Part shown: positions 25,601 through 35,995 of the stretch, piece after piece
Layout of the letters: each line of letters begins with the position of its first letter
Position numbering within the stretch: position 1 is the stretch's first letter
DNA from: Anastatus disparis
Taxonomy: Eukaryota; Arthropoda; Insecta; Hymenoptera; Eupelmidae
DNA length: 64,000 nt
Reading direction: 5' to 3'
Assembly (NCBI GenBank): GCA_017163975.1
Contig: JAFFSR010000218.1
Location: 8,249,501-8,313,500 of the forward strand
Made by a program: the position numbers and the translations under genes
The notes under the pieces: model-generated
The model's input: only the letters and a program-made list of their open reading frames with translations
Database searches by the model: none
Told to the model about the DNA's origin: nothing

Positions 25601-26600
25601 AAAAAATTTATATAACGAAAATTTACACACCCAAAGGAAGGCACACGATGACGATATAAAGTACAGGGATTCCCTAAGGTATGCATACATACATACAGCC
25701 ATACGTATACGTACATCCAAATATAATATATACATCAGCATGTTGGCAGAGACTTATTCTATGAAATGAAAGCATGTAAAATCCTCATACCGTCAAAGAA
25801 AAATCGCTACTTACTTTTGTAGGTGTATATAGTCCTGTACCACAGCCACGTACGCATGCGTTAAGCTCGTACGAATTTCTTGCATTTTGTCTGCTTTACT
25901 CTGTTGACGTTCGACAAATATTCGTTTCTTATTTAGTTTTTTTTTTTCTTCATTCAACTTGTAAGCTATTATAATATCTGACGTTGTTTATTTTTTTAAA
26001 TAAATATAGGAATTCTACGCGTATTGCTACATTTTTATTTTTTTTTCTATTTTTCAACATGTATATTTCCTTCACAAACTATGTTATCTAGTATGGGTGA
26101 TCTCTTAAAGAATGGATGTGGTAAACAAAAAAAATTTAAAACAAAAATAATTTCATTATAATTAATATATAGTAGGATATTAAAAAAAATTTTAATGGAT
26201 TTAGGTTTACATATTAATAATTAATTATTTGATCTTTAGTATTTATTTAAATCCAGATGATTGCTCTATCAAAAAGTTAATCTGGAATAATTGTTAATTT
26301 TATCGGTATTAATAATACAAGATTTATCCATGAATTTATGATTTTACTTTAAATACATTTTACTTCTAAGCTAGACAATGTGGATAGTGAAAGTTCAACA
26401 TACAAAACAAAATATATTTCCTTAAAAAGATTCGCCATTGAAAAAACTTTGTAATTAATTAATTTAGATAAAGAAATAGGAGTAGTGAAATAAAATTAGT
26501 CAATTATAAATATTAGTTTGTTATTTATTTTACAAATTTATAAATCTTATTTAATTTATATGAACTTTTTTTTTAATTTACATTGATAAATTATATCTTT
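19622..26600. other. Non-coding DNA with GC-richer islands and GA tracts
   Basis: No coding exon can be proven. GC-richer islands lie at 20770-21310 and 22080-22960 and contain GA runs (21080-21130, 22276-22292), CpGs and TATA-like alternation. A further mixed patch lies at 25510-25880, and purine tracts at 24365-24420, 24525-24560 and 25385-25490. The overlapping open frames on both strands at 25372-25769 derive from purine and TA tracts. The rest is A/T desert. Confidence 0.5.
21251..21335 (-). promoter_or_regulatory. Consensus 5' splice site on the minus strand, possible first exon
   Basis: Read on the minus strand, TTCAG|GTAAGTTC has its exon-intron boundary between 21258 and 21257, a full match to the donor consensus. 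The sequence before it (21258 to about 21335) is unusually GC-rich for the window and contains GGAGAGTCAAGCTCGTCCTC. No convincing acceptor lies upstream on that strand, so it could be the first, possibly untranslated, exon of a minus-strand transcript. Alternatively the C/T-rich text before the CAG could make it a weak recursive site. Expression data would decide between these. Confidence 0.35.
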
Positions 26601-26620
26601 TTACGTCATTGAAAATAATA

Positions 26621-26626
26621 TTTATT
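26621..26626 (-). terminator. Candidate polyadenylation signal for lin-52
   Basis: TTTATT on the plus strand reads AATAAA on the minus strand, about 170 nt past the lin-52 stop codon. In sequence this A/T-rich the hexamer also occurs by chance, so the assignment is tentative. Confidence 0.35.
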
Positions 26627-26793
26627 ATTTACTACTAACAAATGTATTATGTATATAAGTCACCACAATGAGAAATAAATCAAATAAAGATGTTATAATC
26701 TTCTTCAAAATCAATCACTAAATATAATTTTACTCTGTGCCAATATGTACATTTTTTTATACTTCATGAAATTAAGGTTAATTAAGTCAATAA

Positions 26794-27141
26794 CTATTTT
26801 TGTTTGAATATATTTAAATACTTCCCTCGAGTCATCTCCTTTGCTTCTTCAACTCCAAGAAAATATGCAGCGTCAAGCAACCTTTTTGCCTCCATTACTA
26901 TTTCATTTACTGATAAATTTCCTAAACGATACACTTGATTCATATCTTTCATATTCGACACATTCGTTGACCACGATGGTGCTTCTGTTGGAGGACAATT
27001 TTGAGCGACAAATTTTGATATACTTTCTTCAGGCCATAAATCTGGAGAAGCTCTGTCTAATTTTTCTAGACTCATTAAACTTTCTTCTGTAATTGGTATG
27101 TCCGTCCTTTCAATTTCAGTTTCTATTATCATCTTATCCAT
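26794..27141 (-). CDS. lin-52: Lin-52 homologue, MuvB/DREAM core subunit
   Basis: This 115-residue protein is recognisable as LIN52. The MuvB core (LIN9, LIN37, LIN52, LIN54, RBAP48) joins pocket proteins and E2F/DP in the nucleus to repress cell-cycle genes, or MYB to activate them. Residues 22-28 (LMSLEKL) match the LxSxExL pocket-protein-binding motif. Residues 29-38 (DRASPDLWPE) are the family signature, with Ser32 at the position of the DYRK1A-phosphorylated serine of human LIN52. The C-terminal half contains LGNLSVNEIVMEAKRLLDAA and EEAKEMTRGKYLNIF, which match the helical LIN9-binding part. Length fits the family (about 110-120 residues). The coding part is one exon. The ATG lies 6 nt after a 3' splice site (27148), so the leader is spliced. 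It stands head to head with the TPR/RRM gene. Family identity is from known motifs; activity is inferred. Confidence 0.95.
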   Translation of the reverse strand: MDKMIIETEIERTDIPITEESLMSLEKLDRASPDLWPEESISKFVAQNCPPTEAPSWSTNVSNMKDMNQVYRLGNLSVNEIVMEAKRLLDAAYFLGVEEAKEMTRGKYLNIFKQK

Positions 27142-27450
27142 TTTAAACTGTATTGTAAAAATAGAAAAGAGAAATTTAATATTTGATATACATAATTATT
27201 ATCTACCATAATTTAATCAAATTATTTTAAAACATTTTAATTTACAATTTGTTTATTTGAAATATTAACTCTGACAAGAAATTTTAGTTTCTTTAAAAGT
27301 GAGGTTAAAACGACTCAAACAAATATTAAATATTAAGGATTAACATTAGTTTTATAACAGTTTTTCAAAAATTAATAAAAAAAAACATACTTCATATAAA
27401 TATTAAAATCAAAATTATTTATCAGACTCTCAAAATTAATAAAGCTTACC
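27142..27450 (-). other. lin-52 leader: 5' UTR intron and upstream exon edge
   Basis: On the minus strand TTTTACAATACAG (ending at 27148) is a good 3' splice site six nucleotides before the lin-52 ATG. AGAG|GTAAGC with its GT at 27449-27448 is a good donor. Together they define a 302-nt intron (27148-27449) in the 5' UTR. The non-coding first exon extends upward from 27450 to an unknown start, probably before 27650. No ATG in frame is seen in the visible end of that exon. Confidence 0.7.
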
Positions 27451-27579
27451 TCTGAGTATACTGTAAGATATCGCAAAAAAATGCTGCAAAACTTTAAACA
27501 ATTTCTTACTATAATATTTACAGCATAATCACAATTCCAAGTCTATTTAACTTATGTTTAATAATTTTTAATTGACAAA

Positions 27580-27800
27580 TTTTAACTTTATTTATCTGGA
27601 ACCGTCTGTTTACGTTTTCCGAAAATCGTCTGTATACGAAAGGTTAGATGCAACAATGGTGGCCAACATGGAGGTCGATCGATTGGGATTAGGTTAGTGT
27701 TTATATTTTCCCGAGAAATGCGCGCGCGTATATGCTTAACTTTAAACGAACATAACGCGCACCGCACGCTATGCACGTACGAAATATGATATTTTGATTC
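27580..27800. promoter_or_regulatory. Probable bidirectional promoter of lin-52 and the TPR/RRM gene
   Basis: This interval between divergent genes is the most CpG-rich stretch for several kilobases, with GCGCGCGCGTATATG and CGCGCACCGCACGC. It also has two related motifs, CAATGGTGGCC and AACATGGAGGTC, resembling the ATGGCGGC core bound by YY1/Pho-type factors. No canonical TATA box is placed convincingly, which fits housekeeping promoters. A possible donor (TTAG|GTTAGTG, about 27690) and an acceptor-like TTTCTCAATTTCAAG (ending at 28314) suggest that the plus-strand gene has a spliced leader. Start sites are not determinable from sequence. Confidence 0.5.
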
Positions 27801-28387
27801 TGCACCTCGTTGCTGTTTGGAATTTTATAATTATACGTTGTACGTTTATGTTATTGTACTTCAACTTTTGAAAACAAGAATATTTTGAAAGTGTTTATAC
27901 TTTTCTTGTGTTTGGAATAGGTGAAGTGACATTGATTATTTTTGCTTTTAAAATAAGATTTTGCGAGACAAAGGGTCATTTTATTTTTGTATTTTGTCGT
28001 TGAAATTTAATTTAGAAATAAATCGCGCTTAAATAATATTTGTATGGCATTTTAAATGCTAAAAATTAATAAAAATATAGTGTTAAAAAGTTTTTGTTTG
28101 ATAAATCTTTGAAATTAAAAGCTTGAATATTGAACAAAAATACCATAAATGAACATATGTAAAATAATATATTAAATAAAATTTATTAAATTTCAGATTA
28201 TGATATTTAATCATTAAATTGGAAATTATTTAAAATTTCATATGGAAATTTAAAAGCATTAATTTAAGTTACTTTAAATATAAAAGTTCTCTTTCTCAAT
28301 TTCAAGAGAAATAGTATAGATATCGTTAATTAATTTACAACATTTTTGGTTAAACTGAAAGAATAAGTCATTGTTTATAAGGAAAAG

Positions 28388-30542
28388 ATGAGTCTTTTTG
28401 AAAAAATAATGAAATTGAAAATATCTGACAGCGACGAAGACAGCAATGATGAAATAAATAATAATCAGCCGTCAGAAAAAGTAAGATATACTAAATTTTT
28501 TTAAATTAATGAATTAGTTTTAGATACATAATTTTGTTAAAAGTATTAGTTTATAAATATTATATTTGTTTCCTTTTAGCAAACTACACAAAAAAGTATT
28601 GATGATTTCATACCAATAAAAAATTATAAAGATAAAAAACTTGTTGGTGATGAAATTGCTGAATTTGCTATTGATATGTTATGCAAAAATAATCTAGAAT
28701 CAGCAATTCAACATTTTACAAAAGCTCTTTCATATCATTGTCAAACTTTCTCTGATCGTTTAAACCGCTGTTATTGTTACTTACGAATGAATAAAAATAA
28801 ATTGTGAGTATTATTTGTTTATTTGTTGAATTAAATATTCATTAATATTGAAAAATGCTATAATAATAATAAAATTTCATGATATTTAGAGCTCTTGCTG
28901 ATGCTGACTATGTTATAAACAATTCAACAAACAATGGCTATTTATTTATGGCAAAAGTTAGAGCAGGACAAGCTTCTTTTGCGTTAGAGGTAATAAAAAT
29001 GAACTTTGATTCATTCTTTTAAGACAATGATTTATTTTTTATGAATATATTCATTGAAATAAAATTAATATTTCTAGAAATTCAAATCAGCTGAAACTTA
29101 CTTCAAAGAGGCTTGTGAAATAAATCCTGAAAATCATCATGTAAAAAGAGAATTGTTGCGTGTGAAAGTTGTAAGATTAGTAACAATGGGATATAACAAG
29201 AAGGATGCTCTTTTAGCATTAGAGAAAAATCCTACTGTTATGGTAGTAATTAGTTTTTTTAATATTCAAATTATTTAATATTAATTAAGCATGGTATAGA
29301 ATGAATTTTTTGTTTGTTTAGGGAGCAGCAAATTATATATCAGACAACCCTCATTTATTTGGTAAATTTAAACAAAATAATCTTGAATGTTTAAATTACA
29401 ATCCCGATGACACTGTTTATGCATCTGATGAAGATGAAAAACCTACCAGTACTGAAATCATGAACCGTATATTAAATTATAGGCCAGGCAAAGGAAAGCT
29501 ACTTCATATGATAGCTAGACCTTCAACTGAAAGGTTAAAACTTTTTAAATAAATGATTAAAATTTCATTTTACTCGTCAATATAATTTGAAATAAATTTT
29601 TCTTTTGTTAATAGAAGATTAGAACCCCCTACAATTAATAGAAGATCAGAGTCCCCTATGGTTAATAGAAGATTAGAATCCCCTACACTTAATAGAAGAT
29701 TAGAATCCCCTACAGTCGGAAAGGATTCTCTTATAGAACGAATAAAAAAAAGTGTAGAGATGTATCAAAAAAATGATATTGAAAAGAACATTGAAATATC
29801 CAAGAAAGAAAAAAACATTGAAATATCCAAGAAAGAAAAAAACATTGAAATACCCAAGAATGAAACAAAGATTGAAATACCTAAGAAGGAAACAAACATT
29901 GAAATACCCAAGAATGAAACAAACATTGAAATACCCAAGGTTGAAACAAATATTGAAATACCCAAGGTTGAACCAACTAAACCAGTAGTTGAAAAATATA
30001 AACCTATAAAGAATATTAATATTAACACTCTTGATAGTATTAAAAAGAGTAGTTCCGAAGATCATTTTCACAAAGTTATATGGGTAGGAAGTTTAACTAA
30101 TGCAATTACGGACAAGGTGTTAACCTTGCTTTTTGCACAGTAAGTATTTTAATAATACATGTAAATGGCTTTTAAAATAATATAAACACAAATATTTATT
30201 AAAAATTTTTTTCATTTAGGATAAAATTTAGTAAATAAATTTTATTTTTAAATTTATTCATTTTTAGAATCAAATAGATATTGTCAAAAAAATTATATAA
30301 TATAGACATACTTTGAAAATTTATTTTATATATTTTTACAATTATATACAATTAAAAATACTTATTTTTTTATTTTTGGTTCTAGGTTTGGAAATATTAC
30401 TCGAATAATAAGACCCTTAAATCAGGCATATGCTTTCATTAATTTTGAAACTGATGAAGCAGCAGCCAAAGCTTTAAAAAGTCCTTTCTATAAAATAGGA
30501 GGTGTCACTTTAAAAGTTCGTGCTTATCTGAAAAAAAGATAG
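28388..30542 (+). CDS. TPR-UBA-like-RRM protein, seven exons
   Basis: Exons 28388-28480, 28580-28803, 28890-28989, 29078-29242, 29322-29533, 29615-30139 and 30386-30542 join in frame to 491 codons. All introns are GT-AG; the fifth donor (AG|GTTAAA) is weak. The ATG is the first after an upstream stop at 28364. Residues 1-31 are acidic and low-complexity. About 55-155 form TPR-like helices (EIAEFAIDML, ESAIQHFTKALSYH, KSAETYFKEACEINPEN). About 168-202 (VTMGYNKKDALLALEKNP...) resemble a UBA fold. Residues 266-303 and 322-384 are 9-residue repeat arrays. Residues 418-490 form an RRM with RNP2-like VIWVGSL and RNP1-like AYAFINF. The combination suggests an RNA-binding adaptor that uses TPRs for protein contacts; its targets are unknown. 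I do not assign an orthologue. A plus-strand gene nested in a plus-strand host intron would need its own 3' end. Confidence 0.9.
29606..29719 (+). repeat. 27-bp coding tandem repeat carrying a splice acceptor in every unit
   Basis: Four units of TTAATAGAAGATTAGAATCC-type sequence encode NRRLESPT-like peptides with a 9-residue period (RRLEPPT, INRRSESPM, VNRRLESPT, LNRRLESPT). The first unit contains the exon 6 acceptor (TTAATAG, AG ending at 29614). The same TTAATAG recurs at 27-nt spacing (AG ending at 29641, 29668 and 29695), always in the same reading phase. Use of a later AG would delete whole repeat units and keep the frame. Confidence 0.9.
29784..29972 (+). repeat. Seven-copy 27-bp coding repeat (NIEIPKNET type)
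   Basis: Seven consecutive 27-nt units encode KNIEISKKE, KNIEISKKE, KNIEIPKNE, TKIEIPKKE, TNIEIPKNE, TNIEIPKVE and TNIEIPKVE (protein residues 322-384). The units grade from K-rich to T/V-containing variants along the array. Because the unit length is a multiple of three and lacks stops in several frames, long meaningless open frames also appear on the other strand and in the second forward frame. It probably forms an extended charged linker between the TPR part and the RRM. Confidence 0.95.
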
Positions 30543-33321
30543 TAAAATATATTTTTTTATTATTTAAGTGTTTTTCAAGAAAGTGATTTATTATGATGCA
30601 TTATTTAAATACTTAGGCATTACGTATTTGTTACATTTACTTAAATTTCATGATTTGAAATCTGCTTGATCACTTATTTTGTATATTAAGGAAATATTTA
30701 TCTTGTATTCCATTTCAAATTCAATCTACTTAAGTAAAGTTACATACATTAATTTTTAAATGCAATTTTTTTATATAATTTATAAGCTTACATAACTTAT
30801 TTGGTTTAAATGACTAATCAAAAATTTATTTTATTGTTTTATATATACATATAAATTTATAAAATTTCAATACATTAAATCTAAAAGATCTTCCAATTTT
30901 TTTGTATTTTTTTTCTAGATGTTTTTATATTTTTATATTACATTACATATTATTTAATTTAATATTACTTTTTACCAAATTGAAATATTTGTTTAAAAAT
31001 AATAAGTTAGCGTTATATAGATAGTTACATGTAGGCAAATATTACAAAATTCATAATTACTAAAGCATCCGCGTGAAAAAAAAATAAGAAATTACGTTAA
31101 TTTTTACTTTGCTTCGAGTTAGTGCATATACGTGTTTGTCGTTTGTAAACTCACAAAGTAAAACAAAATTTCTTTACTAGACGCAGCCTTGTTTCTTTGT
31201 AATTTCTTTTCGCCATGTAAACATTAATCTTTTTTCTTTACTGAGCAAGTTACTTTTTTTTTTTTTTTACTCATTTTATGTAGAATGAGTTTTAATTTTT
31301 TGTAATTTTGTAAGATTTTTGAAATTTATAAAAAAATGTTCTTATTATCTGATGTTATTAAATTTGTTGAATTATAGTTTATATTAGGATTTAAGTGTAG
31401 TTTCAATGTTATAGTTAGTAATATTCGCTCCGCATTATCTTTTCATTGAAATACATATTTTAATGGTTCATGAAATTATTTTTTGAAAAAATAATTTTGT
31501 CAGATTTTTCATGAATATTTTGTAATAAAAAAAAAGAAAATTAAGGAAATTTCGGTTTTTACACCTCTATTACTATCTACCAAATGCCAAGAGACATTCG
31601 AAAAATTGAGTCGTGATTTGAAAAGAAAAAAAAAATACCACTAAAGTTATTAAAAATTTTAATTAAAAAGAACCTGTAGCTATAGTACATTAACAAAAAT
31701 AGATTACATCACATTTTCATCAAAAATAAAAATTGAAATTGAAGTTCAAATTTTGAAATGAAAATTTTTTTTTAAAACAAATTAACGAATTCACACCTTC
31801 ATTTGTCGTTTGTATTAAAGTAATCAACTTAAGTTTACAAATTAATCAGAAAAGTGACTAGTAAAAATACATCCTAATAGAAATAATTTTTTTAAATAAC
31901 TGTTTAAAAGTGTTGTAATTGAGACACTAATTACGGCTATTCACGATTATTTACAGATGCACAGTTATTCACAGTTCTTTGTATTTTTTAAAATACGTGA
32001 AAAATTCGATTATCAATTACAGTTATTTTTAGTTATTTATATGTATTTACTAATGTTTACAATAATTTACCTTTATTAACAACTATTTACAATTTTTTAC
32101 AGTTATTTACAAAAATTTTCTTAGAACAAATTTTTTGGAAAAATGTAATTAACTCTTATTAATTTATGTCTCAATTCCAACCTTTTCTAAGAGTTATTTA
32201 TTATTTCCATTAGAGTAGAAACGAAAATTTATATACGAAGGACAATCCTTCAAAAAAGAAAATTTTTTTCTAAATTCACGAACCTTTCTTCAATCCACTT
32301 TCCTTCTGAAAAAAGGTTTTTTATTTTACAACCCAAAAAAAAGGAAGAAGAAGAAGAGAAAGAAGACATAACTTTCCATCTAACCTTCTGCTACTCAGAA
32401 TTGTAAAATGTTTATACGAGGAGCACGCGCGCGTAATGTAAAAGTTAAAGGCTATACATAAGAAGTGCTCGCAGCTGTACATCGTGTCCTTTTTGATGAC
32501 GACAATCCTTATCATCCACTCATAAAACGCATTTAAAGTCCCAAGAGTTTAAAGTCTCTCCCGAGAGTTTAAAGTCCCCTTTTTTTTCTTAAGATGTATA
32601 AAACAAAAAAAAAAGAACAAACTATCTTTCAAGTTGTTAAAATAAAGAAAAATAAAAGAAACAAGAGATAATTGGTTATGTCTTTTATTATTATTATATC
32701 CTTTAAGATAGTTGACATATTACTCGCAAATGAAATTCTAACCTCCAAAAGCTTTTGAAAGTTTGTACTAATTTGAGGGGCTTAATAGCAGTAAGTGAAC
32801 TAAAAGGGATCAACTATGAGTGTAGAAACGGTCATAAGAGCTTTTGATCGGATTCTAGATCCTTTGGATTTTGTTCAGAATTCAAGATGTATATCTGTCG
32901 ATATGGTTAACTTTGTATTGTTGATTTGATACGATTTTCTAGTGTTGTCAAATATTTACTATTCGAATTTCATGAATTTTTATATTAGTTTTTTAATTGA
33001 TCTCTGAAAAATCTTAATACGATCAATCTGAGCTCCTTAGCCAAAATATCGTATAATATTTTTGGTTTTACTTTTCTGAACCATTTTTTGTTGATTGAGA
33101 ACTATTCTTCAAAAATTTGAACTTGGAAATAATTTAGACTAATTTTTAAAAAAATTTCTCCAATTGACAATGGCTGGCTTAATACATACGAAAATGAAAA
33201 ACCTTTTCATATCTATGGATAAGAAAGATGAGACCTCGTTTGCAGTTTTGACATGAAATTTCATCCGATTTCTCATCTGAGCTTTTTCTATAGAAATGGT
33301 CGATACAAATTTTTAAAAATC
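30543..33321. other. 3' flank of the TPR/RRM gene and A/T-rich DNA
   Basis: The first few hundred bases should hold the 3' UTR of the TPR/RRM gene, but no canonical AATAAA stands out close to the stop. The segment 31930-32115 is a degenerate array of TTATTTACAG-like words. A GC-richer stretch at about 32400-32560 and the segment 32750-33300 have no recognisable genes. Confidence 0.5.
31930..32115. repeat. Degenerate short-period repeat, (ACAGTTATTT)n type
   Basis: Variants of CAGTTATTTAC, CTATTTACAA, AGTTATTTATA and ATTTACTA recur about every 10-14 nt. Examples are CACAGTTATTCACAGTT near 31961, ACAGTTATTTTTAGTTATTT near 32020, and TTTACAGTTATTTACAAA near 32096. It is an eroded minisatellite with no coding potential. 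Confidence 0.55.
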
Positions 33322-33721
33322 ATTAGAGCTTAAGGGGATGTAAAACGAACACTACACCTGTATTCATGAATTTGGTCTATCTTTTCATTTTATTGCAAAA
33401 CTTGAGGAAAAGAAATGCTTTAGATTGTAGTATTTACCATGAAGATTATTCAATTAAATTTTCAAATAAATTCATTCATTAGTTTTTCAGAATTTTGGAT
33501 TCTAATATTATGTATTAAAATTTTTAGATTTTGTACAAAAAATCTAAAATTCTGAAAAACTAATAAATGAATTTATTTGAAAATTTGACTGAATAATCTC
33601 CATGAGACATACAACAAGCTAATGTATTTATTTTCTTAAAATGTTGCAATAAAATAAAAAGATAGTTACTATTTATGAGTACAGATATAGTATCCGTTTT
33701 ACATCTCCATAAAACTCTAAT
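33322..33721. mobile_element. 0.4-kb foldback (MITE-like) element
   Basis: Two arms of about 190 bp form an imperfect inverted repeat. The left arm has ATTAGAGCTTAAGGGGATGT, ATTTTATTGCAA and TCAAATAAATTCATT near 33326, 33392 and 33458. Matching reverse complements lie at 33527-33721, where the arm ends ACATCTCCATAAAACTCTAA. The arms meet around AAAATTTTTAGATTTTGTAC (33519-33538), leaving a short loop. No TSD or superfamily can be assigned and there is no coding capacity. Arm divergence suggests an older insertion than the 18.4-kb foldback. Confidence 0.75.
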
Positions 33722-35918
33722 AATTCAAAAATAAGAATTCTCAAGAATCTTTTAGTTAATATACGAAATTACGCTATAAAAATAATTTTATTATATACGC
33801 ATAAAAGCATACGTTTTTTTATTAAATTTTAATATCATGAAATTAATTCAATAATAATAATAATTTTATATTATTATTATTATTAAAAAAATTGTCTTTG
33901 ATATTAATTTTTTTATTTTTTATCAATTTCATAAAGTAAGACCTAACTACATATAATTTCATAAAATAAAACCTAACTCTTTATTACATAGTAATTATCA
34001 TATTACAATTATTTTATTGAATATGAATAAAAATAAAAACGTGTTTAATGACAATGATACATCTGTTTTCTTTTATTTTTAATTTTGAAAAAAAAATATA
34101 AACATTTTATTATCACGTAAAATTCTTGTTCTAAAGCCAAAATTGAAAAGTCATGTAATATCCATTGATGCATTAAACTGCAACTTGCTTTGAAACTTGT
34201 CAGTTAATTACATGAAAGCCAATCTCTCTAACTCATATATTTCTCCCTCTTTCTCTCTCTCTCTTTCTCTTTACCTTCTGATCTTATTACACCGCCCACA
34301 GTGCAATATCTTGTAAATCACGAGTATAAACTTTTGCTGTTTACTTGTAACTATAGCTTATACTAGTTATGTATTTACGTTTATATATCATATTCTAGTC
34401 CCGAGCAATATTGCCGTAACTGGTCATCCGAACAATATTAATACTAACTTGTATTGAGGGAAACTTTTTGAAATTAAATAATTCATGACATTTTGTGAAA
34501 TAGCATTAAATAATAAATGTGGATTTTAAGTTGAATTTTAAAAAAACATTTATAACGAAAGTATATAGTTTGAGGTTAAGAAGACTTTTAGTGGAATTAA
34601 AATTTTTAAATTAAAACTTCTTTTTAATTTGATAAAAACATAATTTTTTTGACTGCGTATAAAGACAAACATATTATCTAAAATTCATTGTTGTTATTAG
34701 CGTCTTAAGCATTCATTATTTCGAATTATCTGAATGGCATCCTTAGTAACATCCAATTTTATTGCACAATAAAATAAGATTTTTTCAGCCCCTCTCCGAC
34801 GGGTTCTTAAAAAAATAAATAACTATTTTCAAGCCACAACATAAAAGATCCGACATTAAGTACCATAATTCAAGTTCAGAACTAAAAAAAGAAAGCGAAG
34901 AAGAAAAAAAAAATAAGAGAAAGTCGCCGTCTCCTTACAAAAGTAGTTGTGCGATTACCACTTCTCCTCCTCCCTTTCCTCTTTCAAAAGAACCACTCAT
35001 TTTCTCTCTATCTTACCATCCTGGAAATTGTTCCAGGCCAAAGAACCAAAAGCTTACTGCACACACGTACACGTACCCCGTAACCATCGACTTATCTTTT
35101 TTTTTTCTTCTTTTTTTCAGCTTGCGGTTTCCTCATACAATTTCTGTATGTATATAACGTACTTCCATTGAAGTAATATATAGTTTGGAAATTAGGTCAA
35201 GAGACTTAATTAAGATATAGTTCATCGAACGCGGCTATATGCGACGTTTGATGGTTTAAAGTATTTTATAATATTGAGACTATTTTACCGAAACTCCGTG
35301 GCGCCTTGATTATTAAATTCAGAGAAAATATTGAAATCTTTAATAATTGCTAATACATAGGCATATTTGAGTTTATAAAGGAATTTTCCACTTTGGGTGC
35401 ATGGCAGCCAGCGTATAACAAGCTTTTGCTCTCTTTGTCTTGAAATTTCCGCGGATATATGCATGTGTATATATCCATGTGTATATATACATATTGAGCT
35501 CGAGAGAAATTTGATGTGACGTTTATTAATGTCGCTCGAGGCTATACATATGTTGTTCATGATTTTCCAAGTAAATTCTTGACGTGTCTTATTATTAGTA
35601 TAAGCAATAAGATGCATGGTAATTAATGTCATAACACGGCGAATGATTTATGACGAATACTGGAGAAATTAAGGGACGCGAATGCCGTTGTTTTATTAAG
35701 AAATTGTAATTTAATCACGATATGCGCCCTCTTAATAAATGTACTTTTGTGAGCTTATATGAACTTTTTTTTTAAAACACTGATTATGATTTTCTGATTG
35801 CAATATTCTGAAAATCTCTTAAGTGATTTATTTTTTTACGTACGCTGCTTCGTAACTATTAACAATCAAAATAAAAAAATTGATATATAGAATATGCGGT
35901 GAGGAAAAAATGAAATTG
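33722..35918. other. Non-coding A/T-rich DNA
   Basis: It contains an (AAT)n/(ATT)n self-complementary tract at 33850-33886 and a CT-rich microsatellite at 34241-34272. Complex sequence near 35280-35660 yields a 115-codon minus-strand frame (35285-35632). That frame shows no recognisable domain or splice context and is not called. Confidence 0.5.
34241..34272. repeat. CT-rich microsatellite
   Basis: TTTCTCTCTCTCTCTTTCTC-type simple sequence. It is one of several CT or GA tracts in the window. Confidence 0.85.
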
Positions 35919-35995
35919 GGAAATTATTCAATGGTTAAGTGAATCTCTTAAATGCAATAGGCCCTGGGTCCGACTCTAATAGCAAATAGTTTCCT
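35919..35995 (+). other. tRNA-like sequence, family 2, copy 1
   Basis: A 77-nt segment begins GGAAATTATTCAATGGTTAA, has a B-box-like GGGTCCGACTCTA, and ends GTTTCCTA. The ends can pair as an acceptor stem (GGAAA with TTTCC). It matches the minus-strand copy at 48276-48351 along its whole length, with both ends conserved. The arms are too degenerate for a functional tRNA. It is a tRNA pseudogene or the head of a second SINE family. Confidence 0.55.

Noticed and set aside
25372..25769. Overlapping 82-115-codon frames on both strands
   Set aside because: All arise from purine and TA-rich tracts where stops are rare; the protein sequences are F/L/S/Y-rich and mutually exclusive.
29700..30071. 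Long minus-strand frames and a second forward frame across the coding repeats
   Set aside because: A 27-bp repeat without stops leaves several frames open. The true frame is fixed by seven consistent splice junctions and the RRM.
35285..35632. 115-codon minus-strand frame
   Set aside because: Composition is mixed enough to look at twice, but there is no recognisable domain, no repeat of residues typical of a family, and no splice or promoter context.
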